DNA from: Amaricoccus sp047275745
GTDB taxonomy: Bacteria; Pseudomonadota; Alphaproteobacteria; Rhodobacterales; Rhodobacteraceae
Reading direction: 5' to 3'
Assembly (NCBI RefSeq): GCF_047275745.1
Contig: NZ_JBKQWU010000001.1
Span: 62,001-126,000 of the forward strand
Length of the DNA stretch: 64,000 nucleotides
Made by a program: the position numbers and the translations under genes. Below, one piece after another: positions 41,903 to 51,434 of the stretch (position 1 is its first letter; each line of letters begins with the position of its first letter). The notes beneath the pieces were generated by a model. That model had not been told where the DNA came from. It did not search any database and saw only the letters and a list, made by a program, of their open reading frames with translations.

Positions 41903-43045
41903 CTACTTGCGGGCGATCCGTTGCGGCGCGGGATAGAGCGCCATGAACCGTGCCCGCACGATCAGCGCGAAGAGCAGGATCGCGCCCACCTGATGCGTGA
42001 TCGCCACATGCGGCTGCGCCGCCGTCAGCACGGTCGCGACGCCCAGCGCGACCTGCAGCAGCCCCATGTGGACCGGCCCGGCGAAGGCCTTGCGGATCGA
42101 GACCAGCGCGCTCCCCCGCGCCCGCAGCCAGGCGACGAGCGCGAGGATGAGGAGGAGGTAGCCGACGCCCCGATGCGTGAACTGCGTCAGCGCCGGGTTT
42201 TCGAGGAAGTTCCGCCAGACCGGCTGAAGCTCCAGCATCCCCGGCGGCACGACCTGCCCCGCCATCAGCGGCCATTCCGGAAAGTTCCGCCCGGCGTCGA
42301 TCCCGGCCACGAGCGCGCCGAGGATGACCTGGACGAAGGCCACCGCGATGAGCGCGCTGCCCCAGCCCATCATCGCCGGACTGCGCTGCCTGCGCGCCTG
42401 CAGAAGCTCGGATTCCGTCCGGTTGAGGGCGAGGATATACCAGGCGAGCATGCCGAGGATCAGGAAGGCGATGCCGAGATGGATCGCGAGCCGATAGGAG
42501 GCGACCGAGGTCATCGCGCCCGTGAGCCCCGAGGTCACCATCCACCAGCCGATCGCCCCCTGCGCGCCGCCGAGCACGCCGAGCAGGAGAAGCCGCCCGG
42601 TCCAGCCCGGAGGGATCTGGCGGCGCACCAGGAACCAGAGGAAGCCCAGCGCCCAGACGAGGCCGATCACGCGGCCAAGCTGGCGGTGGCCCCATTCCCA
42701 CCAGTAGATCTCCTTGAACTCGGCGAGCGTCATCTCCGGGTTCAGCGTTTCGGCCTGCGGCGTCGCCTTGTACTTGTCGAATTCCACCGTCCAGGCCGCG
42801 TCGTCCATCGGCGGCAGCGCCCCGGTCACCGGCTTCCACTCGGTGATCGAGAGGCCGGAATCGGTGAGCCGGGTCAGCCCGCCGACGGCGACCATCACCA
42901 TGACCAGCGCGAAGAGCACCGTCAGCCAGACGGCGATCGCGCGGCGCGCATGGCGTGGGCGCGCGGGCGGCGGCGTGCTCGGCCGCGGGGTGGCGGCGGG
43001 CGTCTCGTCGCCCACCTCCTCGAAAATGCTGCGGGTTTTGCTCAT
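41903..43045 (-). CDS. ctaA: Heme A synthase (COX15/CtaA type)
   Basis: A 380-residue inner-membrane protein with eight helices that oxidises haem O to haem A for aa3-type cytochrome oxidase. The paired histidines and signature segments are visible: GGLTRLTDSGLSITEWKPVT, EFKEIYWWEWGHRQLGR and QFTHRGVGYLLLILA, then VAITHQVGAILL. The N-terminal 35 residues are Pro/Arg-rich and cytoplasmic. It is divergent from the GST gene. It indicates an aerobic haem-copper oxidase elsewhere in the genome. Confidence 0.95.
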   Translation of the reverse strand: MSKTRSIFEEVGDETPAATPRPSTPPPARPRHARRAIAVWLTVLFALVMVMVAVGGLTRLTDSGLSITEWKPVTGALPPMDDAAWTVEFDKYKATPQAETLNPEMTLAEFKEIYWWEWGHRQLGRVIGLVWALGFLWFLVRRQIPPGWTGRLLLLGVLGGAQGAIGWWMVTSGLTGAMTSVASYRLAIHLGIAFLILGMLAWYILALNRTESELLQARRQRSPAMMGWGSALIAVAFVQVILGALVAGIDAGRNFPEWPLMAGQVVPPGMLELQPVWRNFLENPALTQFTHRGVGYLLLILALVAWLRARGSALVSIRKAFAGPVHMGLLQVALGVATVLTAAQPHVAITHQVGAILLFALIVRARFMALYPAPQRIARK

Positions 43046-43252
43046 GGCTGCCCTCCGGGCTCCTCGGCTCGCCTGTCGCGCCCGGGTCTATGCGGCGGTT
43101 CCCTGCCGGGCAAGCCGGTTTTTCGCCGGGCCCCCGGGGCCGGGCGCGGGGACTTGCCACGGAGCCCCGGTGCGCCAGATAGCCTCGGCGAACGGCCCAG
43201 CCGAACCGAAGTCCGGGCGGCGGCGCCGATGAACCGCCGAAGGAGACCTCCG

Positions 43253-43972
43253 ATGGACCAGAGCGCGCGCCCCTTCCGAACCCTGGCCGAGCACCCGATC
43301 AACACCCGCTGGCCGGCCGAGCACCCCGATCGCGTCCAGCTCTATTCCTGGCCGACACCGAACGGGATCAAGGTCTCGGCGATGCTGGAGGAGACCGGCC
43401 TTCCCTACGAGCCGCATCTCATCAACCTCTCCGAGGACGTGACCACCCCGGAGTTCCTCTCGCTCAATCCGAACAACAAGATCCCCGCGATCATCGATCC
43501 CGACGGGCCGGACGGCCAGCCGATCGGCCTTTTCGAGAGCGGGGCGATCCTGATCTATCTCGCCGACAAGAGCGGCCGGTTCCTTCCCGCCGGCGCCGCG
43601 CGCTACGAGACGATCCAGTGGCTCATGTGGCAGATGGGCGGCGTCGGGCCGATGTTCGGGCAGGTCGGCTTCTTCCACAAGTTCGCGGGCGCCGAGATCG
43701 AGGACAAGCGCCCGCTGACCCGATACGTGAACGAAGCGAAGCGCCTGCTCAACGTGCTGAACCAGCGGCTCGAAGGCCGCGACTGGATCATGGGCGCGGA
43801 CTACACGATCGCCGACATGGCGATCTGGCCCTGGGTGCGCGGGCTCAACTTCTACGGCGCCGAGGAGATGGTCGGGCTGCCGGGGTTTGCCAACATCGGC
43901 CCCTGGTTCGACCGGGCGATGGCGCGGCCGGCCTCGCAGGCGGCGCTCGACATTCCCGCGACCGGCCGCTGA
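43253..43972 (+). CDS. Glutathione S-transferase, YfcG/YghU-like
   Basis: A 239-residue thioredoxin-fold enzyme. The motif LYSWPTPNGIKVSAMLEETG, with Thr/Asn rather than Cys at the active site, and NPNNKIPAIIDPDG plus FESGAILIYLADKSG fit nu-class GSTs, which act as disulfide reductases with glutathione. The ATG has GAAGGAG upstream. It stands between the divergent ctaA and the peptidase gene; no operon partner is obvious. Confidence 0.88.
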   Translation: MDQSARPFRTLAEHPINTRWPAEHPDRVQLYSWPTPNGIKVSAMLEETGLPYEPHLINLSEDVTTPEFLSLNPNNKIPAIIDPDGPDGQPIGLFESGAILIYLADKSGRFLPAGAARYETIQWLMWQMGGVGPMFGQVGFFHKFAGAEIEDKRPLTRYVNEAKRLLNVLNQRLEGRDWIMGADYTIADMAIWPWVRGLNFYGAEEMVGLPGFANIGPWFDRAMARPASQAALDIPATGR

Positions 43973-44071
43973 ACAAGGCCGCCGGGCCGGTTGCCAAGGT
44001 TCGGGCGCTGCCATCGACACCGCCGGTCCGAGTGACTAGATCTGGCTCCGACAGTCACGAGGAGCCCGCGA

Positions 44072-45919
44072 ATGTCCCTGATAGAACGCCACGCGATAGC
44101 ATGGCAGCGCATGCCGCGCGACGCCCGCGAGCCGGGCGCCGGCGGCGGAGATCTCGGCGCCCTGCCGGAATGGAACCTCGACGATCTCTACAAGGGCCCG
44201 GACGATCCCCGGATCTCCGCCGATCTCGACTGGCTCACGACCGAATGCGCGGCCTTCGCCGGTGATTACCAGGGCAGGCTCGCCGATCTCGACGCGGATG
44301 GCCTGCTCGAGGCCGTCCGGCGTTACGAGAAGATCGATCTCGTCTCGGGCCGGGTGATGAGCTTCGCGGGCCTGCGCTACTACCAGTGCACGACCGACGC
44401 GGCCCGCGCGAAATTTCTCGGCGACACGCAGGGCCGGCTCACCGACATCACGGCGGCGCTGGTCTTCCTGTCGCTGGAACTGAACCGGGTCGAGGAATCG
44501 CGCATCGCCGAACTGATGGCCGCGAATGACGAGCTCGCGCGCTACAAGCCGGTCTTCGACCGCATCCGCGCCATGCAGCCCTATCAGCTTTCCGACGAGC
44601 TGGAGAAGTTCCTGCACGATCAGTCGGTGGTCGGCGCCGCCGCCTGGAACCGGCTCTTCGACGAGACCATGGCCGCGCTGAGCTTCGAGGTCGGGGGCGA
44701 GACGCTGCCGCTCGAAGCTACGCTGAACCTGCTCACCGACCAGAACCGCGCCAGGCGCGAGGCGGGCGCGCGGGCGCTCGCCAAGGTCTTCACCGCGAAC
44801 CTGCCGCTCTTCGCGCGCATCACCAACACGCTCGCGAAGGAGAAGGAGGTCGAGGACCGCTGGCGCAAGCTTCCGACCCCGCAGATGAGCCGGCATCTCG
44901 CGAACCAGGTCGAGCCCGAGGTGGTCGAGGCGCTCCGCGATGCCGTGGTCGCCGCCTATCCGAAGCTCTCGCACCGCTATTATGCGCTGAAAGCGCGGTG
45001 GATGGGGCTCGACAAGCTCGAGATCTGGGACCGCAACGCGCCGCTGCCGCGCGACGATGACCGGCTGATCCCCTGGCCGGAGGCGCGCCAGACCGTGCTC
45101 GACGCCTATGCCGGCTTCGATCCGCGCATGGCCGAGATCGCCACGCCGTTCTTCGAGAAGGGCTGGATCGACGCGCCGGTGAAGCCCGGCAAGCAGCCCG
45201 GCGCCTTCGCGCATCCGACGGTGACGGACGCGCATCCCTATGTGCTCCTGAACTACCTCGGCAAGCAGCGCGACGTGATGACCCTCGCCCATGAGCTTGG
45301 CCACGGCGTGCATCAGGTGCTGGCGGCGGGACAGGGCGAGCTACTGGCGCAGACGCCGCTGACGCTTGCCGAGACAGCGAGCGTCTTCGGCGAGATGCTG
45401 ACCTTCCGCCGCCTGCTCGACGCGACCGAGGACCCCGCGAAGCGCAAGCTCATGCTCGCCTCAAAGGTCGAGGACATGATCAACACGGTCGTGCGCCAGA
45501 TCGCCTTCTACGATTTCGAATGCAAGCTCCACGCCGCGCGGCGCGAGGGGGAACTCACGCCCGACGCCATCAACGCGCTCTGGATGAGCGTTCAGGCCGA
45601 GAGCCTCGGGCCGGTCTTCGATTTCATGGACGGCTACGAGACCTTCTGGTCCTACATCCCGCATTTCATCCATTCGCCGTTCTACGTCTATGCATATGCC
45701 TTCGGCGACGGGCTGGTGAACGCGCTCTACGCGGTCTACGAGGAGGGCGATCCAGGGTTCCAGGAGAAGTACTTCGACCTGCTCCGCGCGGGCGGGTCGA
45801 AGCACCACAAGGAGCTTCTGGCCCCCTTCGGCCTCGACGCCAGCGACCCGAAGTTCTGGGACAAGGGCCTCGGCCTCATCGCCTCGATGATCGACGAACT
45901 GGAGGCGATGGAGGCGTAG
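44072..45919 (+). CDS. pepF: Oligoendopeptidase F (M3 family)
   Basis: A 615-residue cytoplasmic zinc metallopeptidase that trims short peptides. The HExxH motif appears as TLAHELGHGVHQ and the third ligand glutamate in TLAETASVFGEML, with the family-typical FIHSPFYVYAYAFGDGLVNA near the C-terminus. It is standard in length for PepF. The ATG has GAGGAG upstream. It is monocistronic on the plus strand. Confidence 0.95.
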   Translation: MSLIERHAIAWQRMPRDAREPGAGGGDLGALPEWNLDDLYKGPDDPRISADLDWLTTECAAFAGDYQGRLADLDADGLLEAVRRYEKIDLVSGRVMSFAGLRYYQCTTDAARAKFLGDTQGRLTDITAALVFLSLELNRVEESRIAELMAANDELARYKPVFDRIRAMQPYQLSDELEKFLHDQSVVGAAAWNRLFDETMAALSFEVGGETLPLEATLNLLTDQNRARREAGARALAKVFTANLPLFARITNTLAKEKEVEDRWRKLPTPQMSRHLANQVEPEVVEALRDAVVAAYPKLSHRYYALKARWMGLDKLEIWDRNAPLPRDDDRLIPWPEARQTVLDAYAGFDPRMAEIATPFFEKGWIDAPVKPGKQPGAFAHPTVTDAHPYVLLNYLGKQRDVMTLAHELGHGVHQVLAAGQGELLAQTPLTLAETASVFGEMLTFRRLLDATEDPAKRKLMLASKVEDMINTVVRQIAFYDFECKLHAARREGELTPDAINALWMSVQAESLGPVFDFMDGYETFWSYIPHFIHSPFYVYAYAFGDGLVNALYAVYEEGDPGFQEKYFDLLRAGGSKHHKELLAPFGLDASDPKFWDKGLGLIASMIDELEAMEA

Positions 45920-46006
45920 GGCTACGGGGTTGGACGGGCGGTCAAACGCGGGCGGGCAAGGCGAACGAATGCCCGCCTCGCGGCGATTCCGGCCATGCGG
46001 CGGACT

Positions 46007-46525
46007 TCACTCCGCCACCCCCTCCGCCTCAGCCGCGAAGCCCGGGTGAAACACCGCCTCGCCCGCCGGAACCTCGCCGTCGAAGGCCAGCCCGAGCACA
46101 TACTCCTCCGGCACGTCGGAGTAGGTCAGCCCCTCGCGGCGGGCGAAGCCGAAGCGGCCGTAATACGCGATCTCGCCGACGAGGACGCAACCCACCGCGC
46201 CCGCGTCCCGAATCCGGCCAAGGCCCGCCTCGACCAGCGCCGAGCCGATGCCCGCGCGCTGGCGGTCGGGCCGGACCGAGAGCGGCCCGATCCCGAACCA
46301 GCCGGGGCCGGCGCCTTCGATCGAAAGCGGCGAGAAGGCGACATGCCCGAGGATCTCGCCGCCCTCCTCCGCGACCAACGACACGGGGAGCGCCCCCGCC
46401 GCGCGCAACGCCGCGACGATCGCGGGCTCGGTGCCGCGGCTGTAGGGCGTGCCCGCGAAGGCGGCCTTCGTCACCGCCGCGATGTCCGCGGCATCCGCCG
46501 GTCTCTCGTCACGGATCCTGAGCAT
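46007..46525 (-). CDS. GNAT family N-acetyltransferase (YhbS-like)
   Basis: A 172-residue acetyl-CoA-dependent transferase. The pyrophosphate loop QRAGIGSALVEAGL and the YYGRFGFARR segment near residue 125 are typical of the YhbS group (acyl-CoA N-acyltransferases). The substrate is unknown. The ATG has GAGGGCC upstream. It lies downstream of the qorB-like gene on the same strand, about 60 bases away. Confidence 0.87.
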   Translation of the reverse strand: MLRIRDERPADAADIAAVTKAAFAGTPYSRGTEPAIVAALRAAGALPVSLVAEEGGEILGHVAFSPLSIEGAGPGWFGIGPLSVRPDRQRAGIGSALVEAGLGRIRDAGAVGCVLVGEIAYYGRFGFARREGLTYSDVPEEYVLGLAFDGEVPAGEAVFHPGFAAEAEGVAE

Positions 46526-46586
46526 GTGGCCCTCATTCGGTGTCGTCCGGGACCGGGTTAGCACCGGGCGGATGCCCGGCCAAGCC

Positions 46587-47462
46587 TCAGACGACCGGCG
46601 CCGCAAGCTCCGCGAGGGTCGCGGCGATCGTCTCCGCGTAAGGCGTGGCCGGCCGGCCGATCAGCGCGCTCAACGTGTGCGACGCGTCGAAGAGCGCGCC
46701 ACCCGCCGCCTTGGCATCGCTCTCGGCGAGAAGGGCGGCCAGCGCGGCGGGCAGGCCGGCGCCTTCGAGTGCTTTGGCATGGTCGGCCTCGGGCAGATCG
46801 GTGTAGACGACCGGCCGGCCGGACTGGCGTGCGATCTCCGCCGCGAATTCCGCCAGCGTGTAGGACTCGTCGCCCGCGAGTTCGTAGACCTTGCCGGCCT
46901 GATCCTCGTCGGAAGTCAGCACAGCGATGCCGGCGGCCGCGTAATCGGCGCGGGCGGCGGAAGCGATACGGCCCTCGCCGGCCGAGCCGACAAGAGCGCC
47001 ATGCTGGAGAGCCGGCGCGATGCCCGCCGCGTAGTTCTCGGTATACCAGCCGTTCCGGAGCAGCGCGTGGGGGATACCCGATTCGGCCAGCGCCACCTCG
47101 GTCGCGCGGTGCTCGACGGCGAGGTCCATCGGGCTCGTGTCGGCGCGGAGCAGGCTCGTATAGGCGATGAACCGCACGCCCGCCTCCCTGGCGGCGCTGA
47201 TCAGCGCGAGATGCTGAGGCGCGCGCCGGCCAACCTCGTTCGCCGAGATGAACAGCAGTCTGGTCACGCCCGCGAGCGCGGGTACGAGCGTCTCGGGGCG
47301 GTCGTAGTCGGCGACGCGCACGGCGACACCGCGCCCGGCGAAATCGGCGGCTCTGGCGGGGTCGCGGACAAGCGCGACGATCTCATTGGCCGGAACCTCG
47401 TCCAGCAGGTTTTCGAGCGCCAGCCGGCCAAGCTGGCCAGTGGCTCCGGTGATCGCGAACAT
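46587..47462 (-). CDS. NmrA-type NAD(P)H:quinone oxidoreductase
   Basis: A 291-residue atypical SDR. The cofactor loop FAITGATGQLGRLALENLL begins directly at the start codon, and RFIAYTSLLRADTSPMDLA and LLRNGWYTENYA resemble E. coli QorB (YtfG), which reduces quinones with NADPH. The ATG has AAGGAGATC eight bases upstream. An HxlR regulator gene is divergent, the same pairing as ytfG-ytfH in E. coli. Confidence 0.88.
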   Translation of the reverse strand: MFAITGATGQLGRLALENLLDEVPANEIVALVRDPARAADFAGRGVAVRVADYDRPETLVPALAGVTRLLFISANEVGRRAPQHLALISAAREAGVRFIAYTSLLRADTSPMDLAVEHRATEVALAESGIPHALLRNGWYTENYAAGIAPALQHGALVGSAGEGRIASAARADYAAAGIAVLTSDEDQAGKVYELAGDESYTLAEFAAEIARQSGRPVVYTDLPEADHAKALEGAGLPAALAALLAESDAKAAGGALFDASHTLSALIGRPATPYAETIAATLAELAAPVV

Positions 47463-47543
47463 GGTGGATCTCCTTCCCATGGGTTGCGGAAGGGAAGCTA
47501 GACAGCTAACTTATCAAAAGTAAGTACGCACAGGAATGTAAGT
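47463..47543. promoter_or_regulatory. Divergent promoter/operator, qorB-like and HxlR genes
   Basis: 81 bases that are AT-rich for this genome. A TAAGTA motif occurs twice (in AAGTAAGTAC and TGTAAGTATG), and AACTTATCAAAAGTAAGT forms an imperfect inverted repeat. These are candidate sites for the HxlR-type regulator encoded alongside. Confidence 0.5.
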
Positions 47544-47954
47544 ATGGAAAGGGACTGCTTCTCCATGGGCGATAATGGCGGCGCATCGCTCTCAGCTCAG
47601 CTGCGCCGGGGCGATCTGCTCGATCCCGCCTGCCCGTCGCGCGAAGCGCTCAAGCATGTCACCAGCCGATGGGGCGTGCTAACCCTCATGGTGCTGCGCG
47701 ACGGTACGCTGCGGTTCTCGGAGTTGCGCCGGCGCGTGGGCGGGGTCAGCGAGCGGATGCTGGCGCAGACCCTGCGCTGGCTGGAGGACGACGGCCTCGT
47801 CGCGCGCCGCTCCTATCCCGTGGTGCCGCCGCATGTGGAATACAGCCTGACCCCGCTCGGGGAAGAGGCGGCGGCGCGGGTCGCGGCGCTCGCCGACTGG
47901 ATCGAGACGAACCTCCCGCGCATCCTCGCGGCCCAGGGGGAGCCGGCGGCCTGA
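47544..47954 (+). CDS. HxlR-family transcriptional regulator
   Basis: A 136-residue winged-helix protein. CPSREALKHVTSRWGVLTLM is the family start with the single cysteine used for redox or electrophile sensing, and LRFSELRRRVGGVSERMLAQ is the recognition helix. It probably controls the divergent quinone oxidoreductase in response to quinones or aldehydes. The ATG chosen has AGGA upstream; an ATG seven codons later is possible. Confidence 0.9.
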   Translation: MERDCFSMGDNGGASLSAQLRRGDLLDPACPSREALKHVTSRWGVLTLMVLRDGTLRFSELRRRVGGVSERMLAQTLRWLEDDGLVARRSYPVVPPHVEYSLTPLGEEAAARVAALADWIETNLPRILAAQGEPAA

Positions 47955-48050
47955 CTCGGTGCCCGCGCGGGGCGGTCGGGGACGGGCGGCGTAGGTTTCC
48001 CGCGGCTTGCGCCAAGCGTTCCCCCCGCCCCCGGCCAGGTCCGAAGGCTC

Positions 48051-48365
48051 TCAGGACTTCAGCCGCGATGCGACATCGGCGGCGAAATCCTCGTAGCGGC
48101 GAAGCGCGGAGACCTTGATCGACACATGCTGGCCCATCTCCCGCATGATCGGCAGGTCGAGAGAGATCTGGTCGAGCACGTCGGGCCCCGGCAGGTCGAG
48201 GATCGCGATCACCCGCCGCTCGCCCGCGACCTTCCAGAGATCGACCACGGCGCCCGACTCCTTCGCGCCGAGCGCGACCTTGGCCTCGTCGGCCCAGATC
48301 CGGAACAGATCCTGCTGCGACATGTCCGCGCCGTATCCCACGGTGAATTCAAGATGATAGAGCAT
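48051..48365 (-). CDS. Muconolactone isomerase-family small protein
   Basis: A 104-residue protein, MLYHLEFTVGYGADMSQQDL, with the ferredoxin-like fold of muconolactone delta-isomerases: FRIWADEAKVALGAKESG and VVDLWKVAGERRVIAILDL match the pattern of family members. True CatC works in catechol breakdown, but no other catechol gene lies nearby, so this may be a relative of different function. It is divergent from panB. Confidence 0.8.
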   Translation of the reverse strand: MLYHLEFTVGYGADMSQQDLFRIWADEAKVALGAKESGAVVDLWKVAGERRVIAILDLPGPDVLDQISLDLPIMREMGQHVSIKVSALRRYEDFAADVASRLKS

Positions 48366-48496
48366 GCATCCCTCCCTCTGGCCTCCCTCGGGCCTCCCTC
48401 GAGCGGCCGGTCTCGCACCGCCGCCGCGACCCGCAGCCTACCCTGCCGATCGCGCCGATCAATGGCCCATCGGCCGCACCGAGTCGCACCCGCGGC

Positions 48497-48525
48497 TTGA
48501 CAACCGCCCCCGGGACCAACAAGTG
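48497..48525 (+). promoter_or_regulatory. Promoter for panB-panC
   Basis: A perfect TTGACA (48497-48502) followed after 17 bases by CAAGTG (48520-48525), about 35 bases before the panB ATG. The -10 is weak. Confidence 0.5.
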
Positions 48526-48558
48526 CTGGCGCGGGCACAAAGGACGGGGGGAGGTCCG

Positions 48559-49371
48559 ATGAGCGTCTCTGCCAGGAAGAAGGCCATCACGCCGGTGGAT
48601 GTCCGCGCGCGCAAGGGGGCCGAGCCGCTCGTCACGCTCACCGCCTATACGACGCCGATGGCGCGGATCGTGGACCGGCACGCGGATATCATCCTCGTCG
48701 GCGACAGCCTCGGGATGGTGGTGCACGGCCTGCCCTCGACGCTCGGCGTCACGCTCGAGATGATGATCCTGCATGGCCAGGCGGTCCGGCGCGGCTGCCA
48801 GAAGGCGCTCCTCGTGATCGACATGCCCTTTGGCAGCTATGAGGAAAGCCCGGAGCAGGCGTTCCGCAACGCCGCCCGGATCATGACCGAGACCGGCTGC
48901 GGCGCGGTGAAGCTCGAAGGCGGCGTCTCGATGGCCGAGACCATCGCCTTCCTGACCAGGCGCGGCATCCCGGTGATGGCGCATGTCGGCCTGCTGCCGC
49001 AATCGGTCAATGTCGTCGGCGGCTACAAGGTGCAGGGCCGGGGCGCCGACGCGGAGCGCGTGCTCGCCGATGCGAAGGCGGTGGCCGAGGCCGGGGCCTT
49101 CTCGGTCGTGCTCGAAAAGGTCTCAGAACCGCTCGGACGCCGGATCACCGGGGAAATCACGATCCCGACGATCGGCATCGGCGCCTCCGCCGCCTGCGAC
49201 GGGCAGGTTCTGGTGCTCGACGACATGCTTGGCTTGTTCGAGGATTTCAAACCGTCCTTCGTACGGCGCTATGCCGAGCTCGGCGGCACGGTCGACGCCG
49301 CGGTCGCCGCCTATGCCGAGGAGGTGCGCGCCCGTGCCTTCCCCGCCGAGGAGCACGTCTATCCGGAATAG
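48559..49371 (+). CDS. panB: 3-methyl-2-oxobutanoate hydroxymethyltransferase
   Basis: A 270-residue enzyme that adds a hydroxymethyl group from methylene-tetrahydrofolate to alpha-ketoisovalerate to give ketopantoate, in pantothenate synthesis. LVGDSLGMVVHGLPSTLGVT, VIDMPFGSYEESPEQAFRN and VKLEGGVSM carry the metal- and substrate-binding residues. The ATG has GGGGAGG upstream. It lies just before panC. Confidence 0.96.
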   Translation: MSVSARKKAITPVDVRARKGAEPLVTLTAYTTPMARIVDRHADIILVGDSLGMVVHGLPSTLGVTLEMMILHGQAVRRGCQKALLVIDMPFGSYEESPEQAFRNAARIMTETGCGAVKLEGGVSMAETIAFLTRRGIPVMAHVGLLPQSVNVVGGYKVQGRGADAERVLADAKAVAEAGAFSVVLEKVSEPLGRRITGEITIPTIGIGASAACDGQVLVLDDMLGLFEDFKPSFVRRYAELGGTVDAAVAAYAEEVRARAFPAEEHVYPE

Positions 49372-49408
49372 CCGGCATCCCGCCCGGTCCTTCGAGGAGC
49401 CGAAGCCG

Positions 49409-50275
49409 ATGGAGAGCACCCTGACGACGACGCCGATCGTCCGCCATGTCGCCGAATTGCGCGCGCTGACCGGGAAATGGCACCGCGAGGGCGCCCGGAT
49501 CGCGGTCGTCCCGACCATGGGCGCGCTGCACGAGGGGCATCTGACGCTGGTGCGCGCCGCGCTCGCCCGGGCCGACCGGGTGATCGTGACGCTCTTCGTC
49601 AATCCGAAACAGTTCAACAGCCCCGAGGATCTCGCCGCCTATCCCCGGACCGAGGAAGCCGACGCGGCGAAGCTCGCGCCGCTCGGCGCCGATGTGCTCT
49701 TCGCGCCCGGTGGCGACGAGATGTACCCGGAAGGGTTCGCCACGCTCGTCCGCGTGAACGGGCTCGACCAGGGGCTCTGCGGAGCGTTCCGGCCCGGCCA
49801 TTTCGACGGCGTGGCGACCGTGGTGACCAAGCTCCTGAACCAGACCTCCGCCGATCTCGGCTTCTTCGGCGAGAAGGATTTCCAGCAGCTCGCGATCATC
49901 ACCCGGCTCGCACGCGACCTCGACATCCCTTGCGAGATCGTCGGCGTGCCGACGGTGCGCGAGGCGGACGGTCTGGCGCTCTCCTCGCGCAACGTCCGGC
50001 TCGCGCCCGAGGATCGCGCGGCCGCGCCCGCGCTCGCGGCCGCGCTCCATGCGGCGCGCGACGCGATCGAGGCCGGCGGCCCGGTCGAGGGCGCCATCGC
50101 CGAAGCCCGCGCCGCGATCCTCACCGCGGGCTATTCCGGGGTCGAGTATCTGGAACTGCGCCGCGCCGACGACCTCGCGCGCATGACCGAGGCCACCGCC
50201 CCGGCGCGCCTTCTCGCCGCCGCCTGGCTCGGCGGCGTCCGCCTCATCGACAACGTCGCGGTCAGCCCGGCGTAG
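49409..50275 (+). CDS. panC: Pantoate-beta-alanine ligase
   Basis: A 288-residue ATP-dependent ligase joining pantoate to beta-alanine. PTMGALHEGHLTLV (HxGH motif), FVNPKQFN, FGEKDFQQLAIITRL and the KMSKS-like region ALSSRNVRL are intact. The start has GAGGAG upstream. The gene is 37 bases after panB and is followed by two palindromic elements before the convergent cysK. Confidence 0.96.
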   Translation: MESTLTTTPIVRHVAELRALTGKWHREGARIAVVPTMGALHEGHLTLVRAALARADRVIVTLFVNPKQFNSPEDLAAYPRTEEADAAKLAPLGADVLFAPGGDEMYPEGFATLVRVNGLDQGLCGAFRPGHFDGVATVVTKLLNQTSADLGFFGEKDFQQLAIITRLARDLDIPCEIVGVPTVREADGLALSSRNVRLAPEDRAAAPALAAALHAARDAIEAGGPVEGAIAEARAAILTAGYSGVEYLELRRADDLARMTEATAPARLLAAAWLGGVRLIDNVAVSPA

Positions 50276-50335
50276 GGCGGGCGATTCGCCCGCCGCGCCC
50301 GTCAAGCCGGCGCAGGGTGGGCGATGCGCCCACCC
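50272..50335. repeat. Two copies of a GTAGGGYGGGCG-type palindromic element
   Basis: Copy one: GGCGGGCGA-T-TCGCCCGCC (50276-50294). Copy two: GGGTGGGCG-ATG-CGCCCACCC (50315-50335). Each is preceded by CGGCGYAGGG. They separate the convergent panC and cysK genes and may act as terminators; a third relative lies after pyk. Confidence 0.7.
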
Positions 50336-50348
50336 GACCCCGCGACGG

Positions 50349-51434
50349 TCACCCCAGCTGATACCCCGGCGTCGAGGCGGAGACCGCCAGTTCCTCGGTG
50401 TTCATGTCCGCCCCGAACGGCTCGAAGAGCGGCGTCGAGAGATAGCGCTCTCCGGTATCGGGCAGCATCGCGAGGATGACCGAGCCCGGCGCCGCCGATT
50501 GCGCGACCTGCAATGCCACGGCGACGGTGGAGCCGCCAGAGACTCCGGTGCAGATCCCCTCCTCGGCCGCGAGACGCCGCGCGACCGCGATCCCCTCCGG
50601 CCCCGGCACCGGGATCAGATCGTCGTAGCCCTTGTTGTCGATCGCCTCCTGCAGGACGAGGGGGATGAAATCCGGCGTCCAGCCCTGGATAGGATGCGGC
50701 TCGAAGGCGGGGTGGCTCACCGCCGGGCCGCCATCCTCGCCCCGCTCCTGCGGCGTGCCGGAACTCACCAGCGCGGCGTTGGCGGGTTCCGAGAGGATGA
50801 TCTTCGTATCCGGCCGGTCGCGGCGCAGCACGCGCGAGACGCCCGCCACCGTGCCGCCGGTGCCGTAGCCGGTCACGAAATAGTCGAGCCGGCTGCCGGC
50901 GAAGTCGCCGATGATCTCGCGCGCGGTGGTGTTCTCGTGGATGAGCGCGTTGGCCTCGTTCTCGAACTGGCGGGCATAGAACCAGCCGTTGGCATCGGCG
51001 AGTTCCTTCGCCTTCATGTACATGCCGAAGCCCTTCTGGGCCTTGGGTGTCAGGATCACCTTGGCGCCGAAGTAGCGCATCATCTGCCGCCGTTCGACCG
51101 AGAAGGTCTCGACCATGGTCACGACCAGCGGATAGCCCTTGGCGGCGCAGACCATCGCGAGGCCGATCCCGGTATTGCCGCTCGTCGCCTCGACGACGGT
51201 CTGGCCCGGCCTGAGCTGGCCGCTCCGCTCGGCTTCCTCGATGATGCTGACGGCGAGCCGGTCCTTGACCGAGGCGCCCGGGTTGAAGAATTCCCCCTTC
51301 ACATACATCGTCACATGCTCGGGAGCGATCCGGTTCAGCCGCACGCAGGGCGTGTCGCCGATCGTATCGACGATGCTGTCGTAGAGCCGCCCGCGCCCGG
51401 ACGTGGTCCGCGAAGCCTTGTCCACCGTCGTCAT
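50349..51434 (-). CDS. cysK: Cysteine synthase A
   Basis: A 361-residue PLP enzyme making cysteine from O-acetylserine and sulfide. The lysine that binds PLP is in NPGASVKDRLAVSIIEEA, and EATSGNTGIGLAMVCAAKGY and GYGTGGTVAGVSRVL bind the cofactor phosphate and substrate. It is slightly longer than typical CysK because of N- and C-terminal tails. The ATG has GGAGG six bases upstream. Divergent from the next GST gene. Confidence 0.93.
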   Translation of the reverse strand: MTTVDKASRTTSGRGRLYDSIVDTIGDTPCVRLNRIAPEHVTMYVKGEFFNPGASVKDRLAVSIIEEAERSGQLRPGQTVVEATSGNTGIGLAMVCAAKGYPLVVTMVETFSVERRQMMRYFGAKVILTPKAQKGFGMYMKAKELADANGWFYARQFENEANALIHENTTAREIIGDFAGSRLDYFVTGYGTGGTVAGVSRVLRRDRPDTKIILSEPANAALVSSGTPQERGEDGGPAVSHPAFEPHPIQGWTPDFIPLVLQEAIDNKGYDDLIPVPGPEGIAVARRLAAEEGICTGVSGGSTVAVALQVAQSAAPGSVILAMLPDTGERYLSTPLFEPFGADMNTEELAVSASTPGYQLG

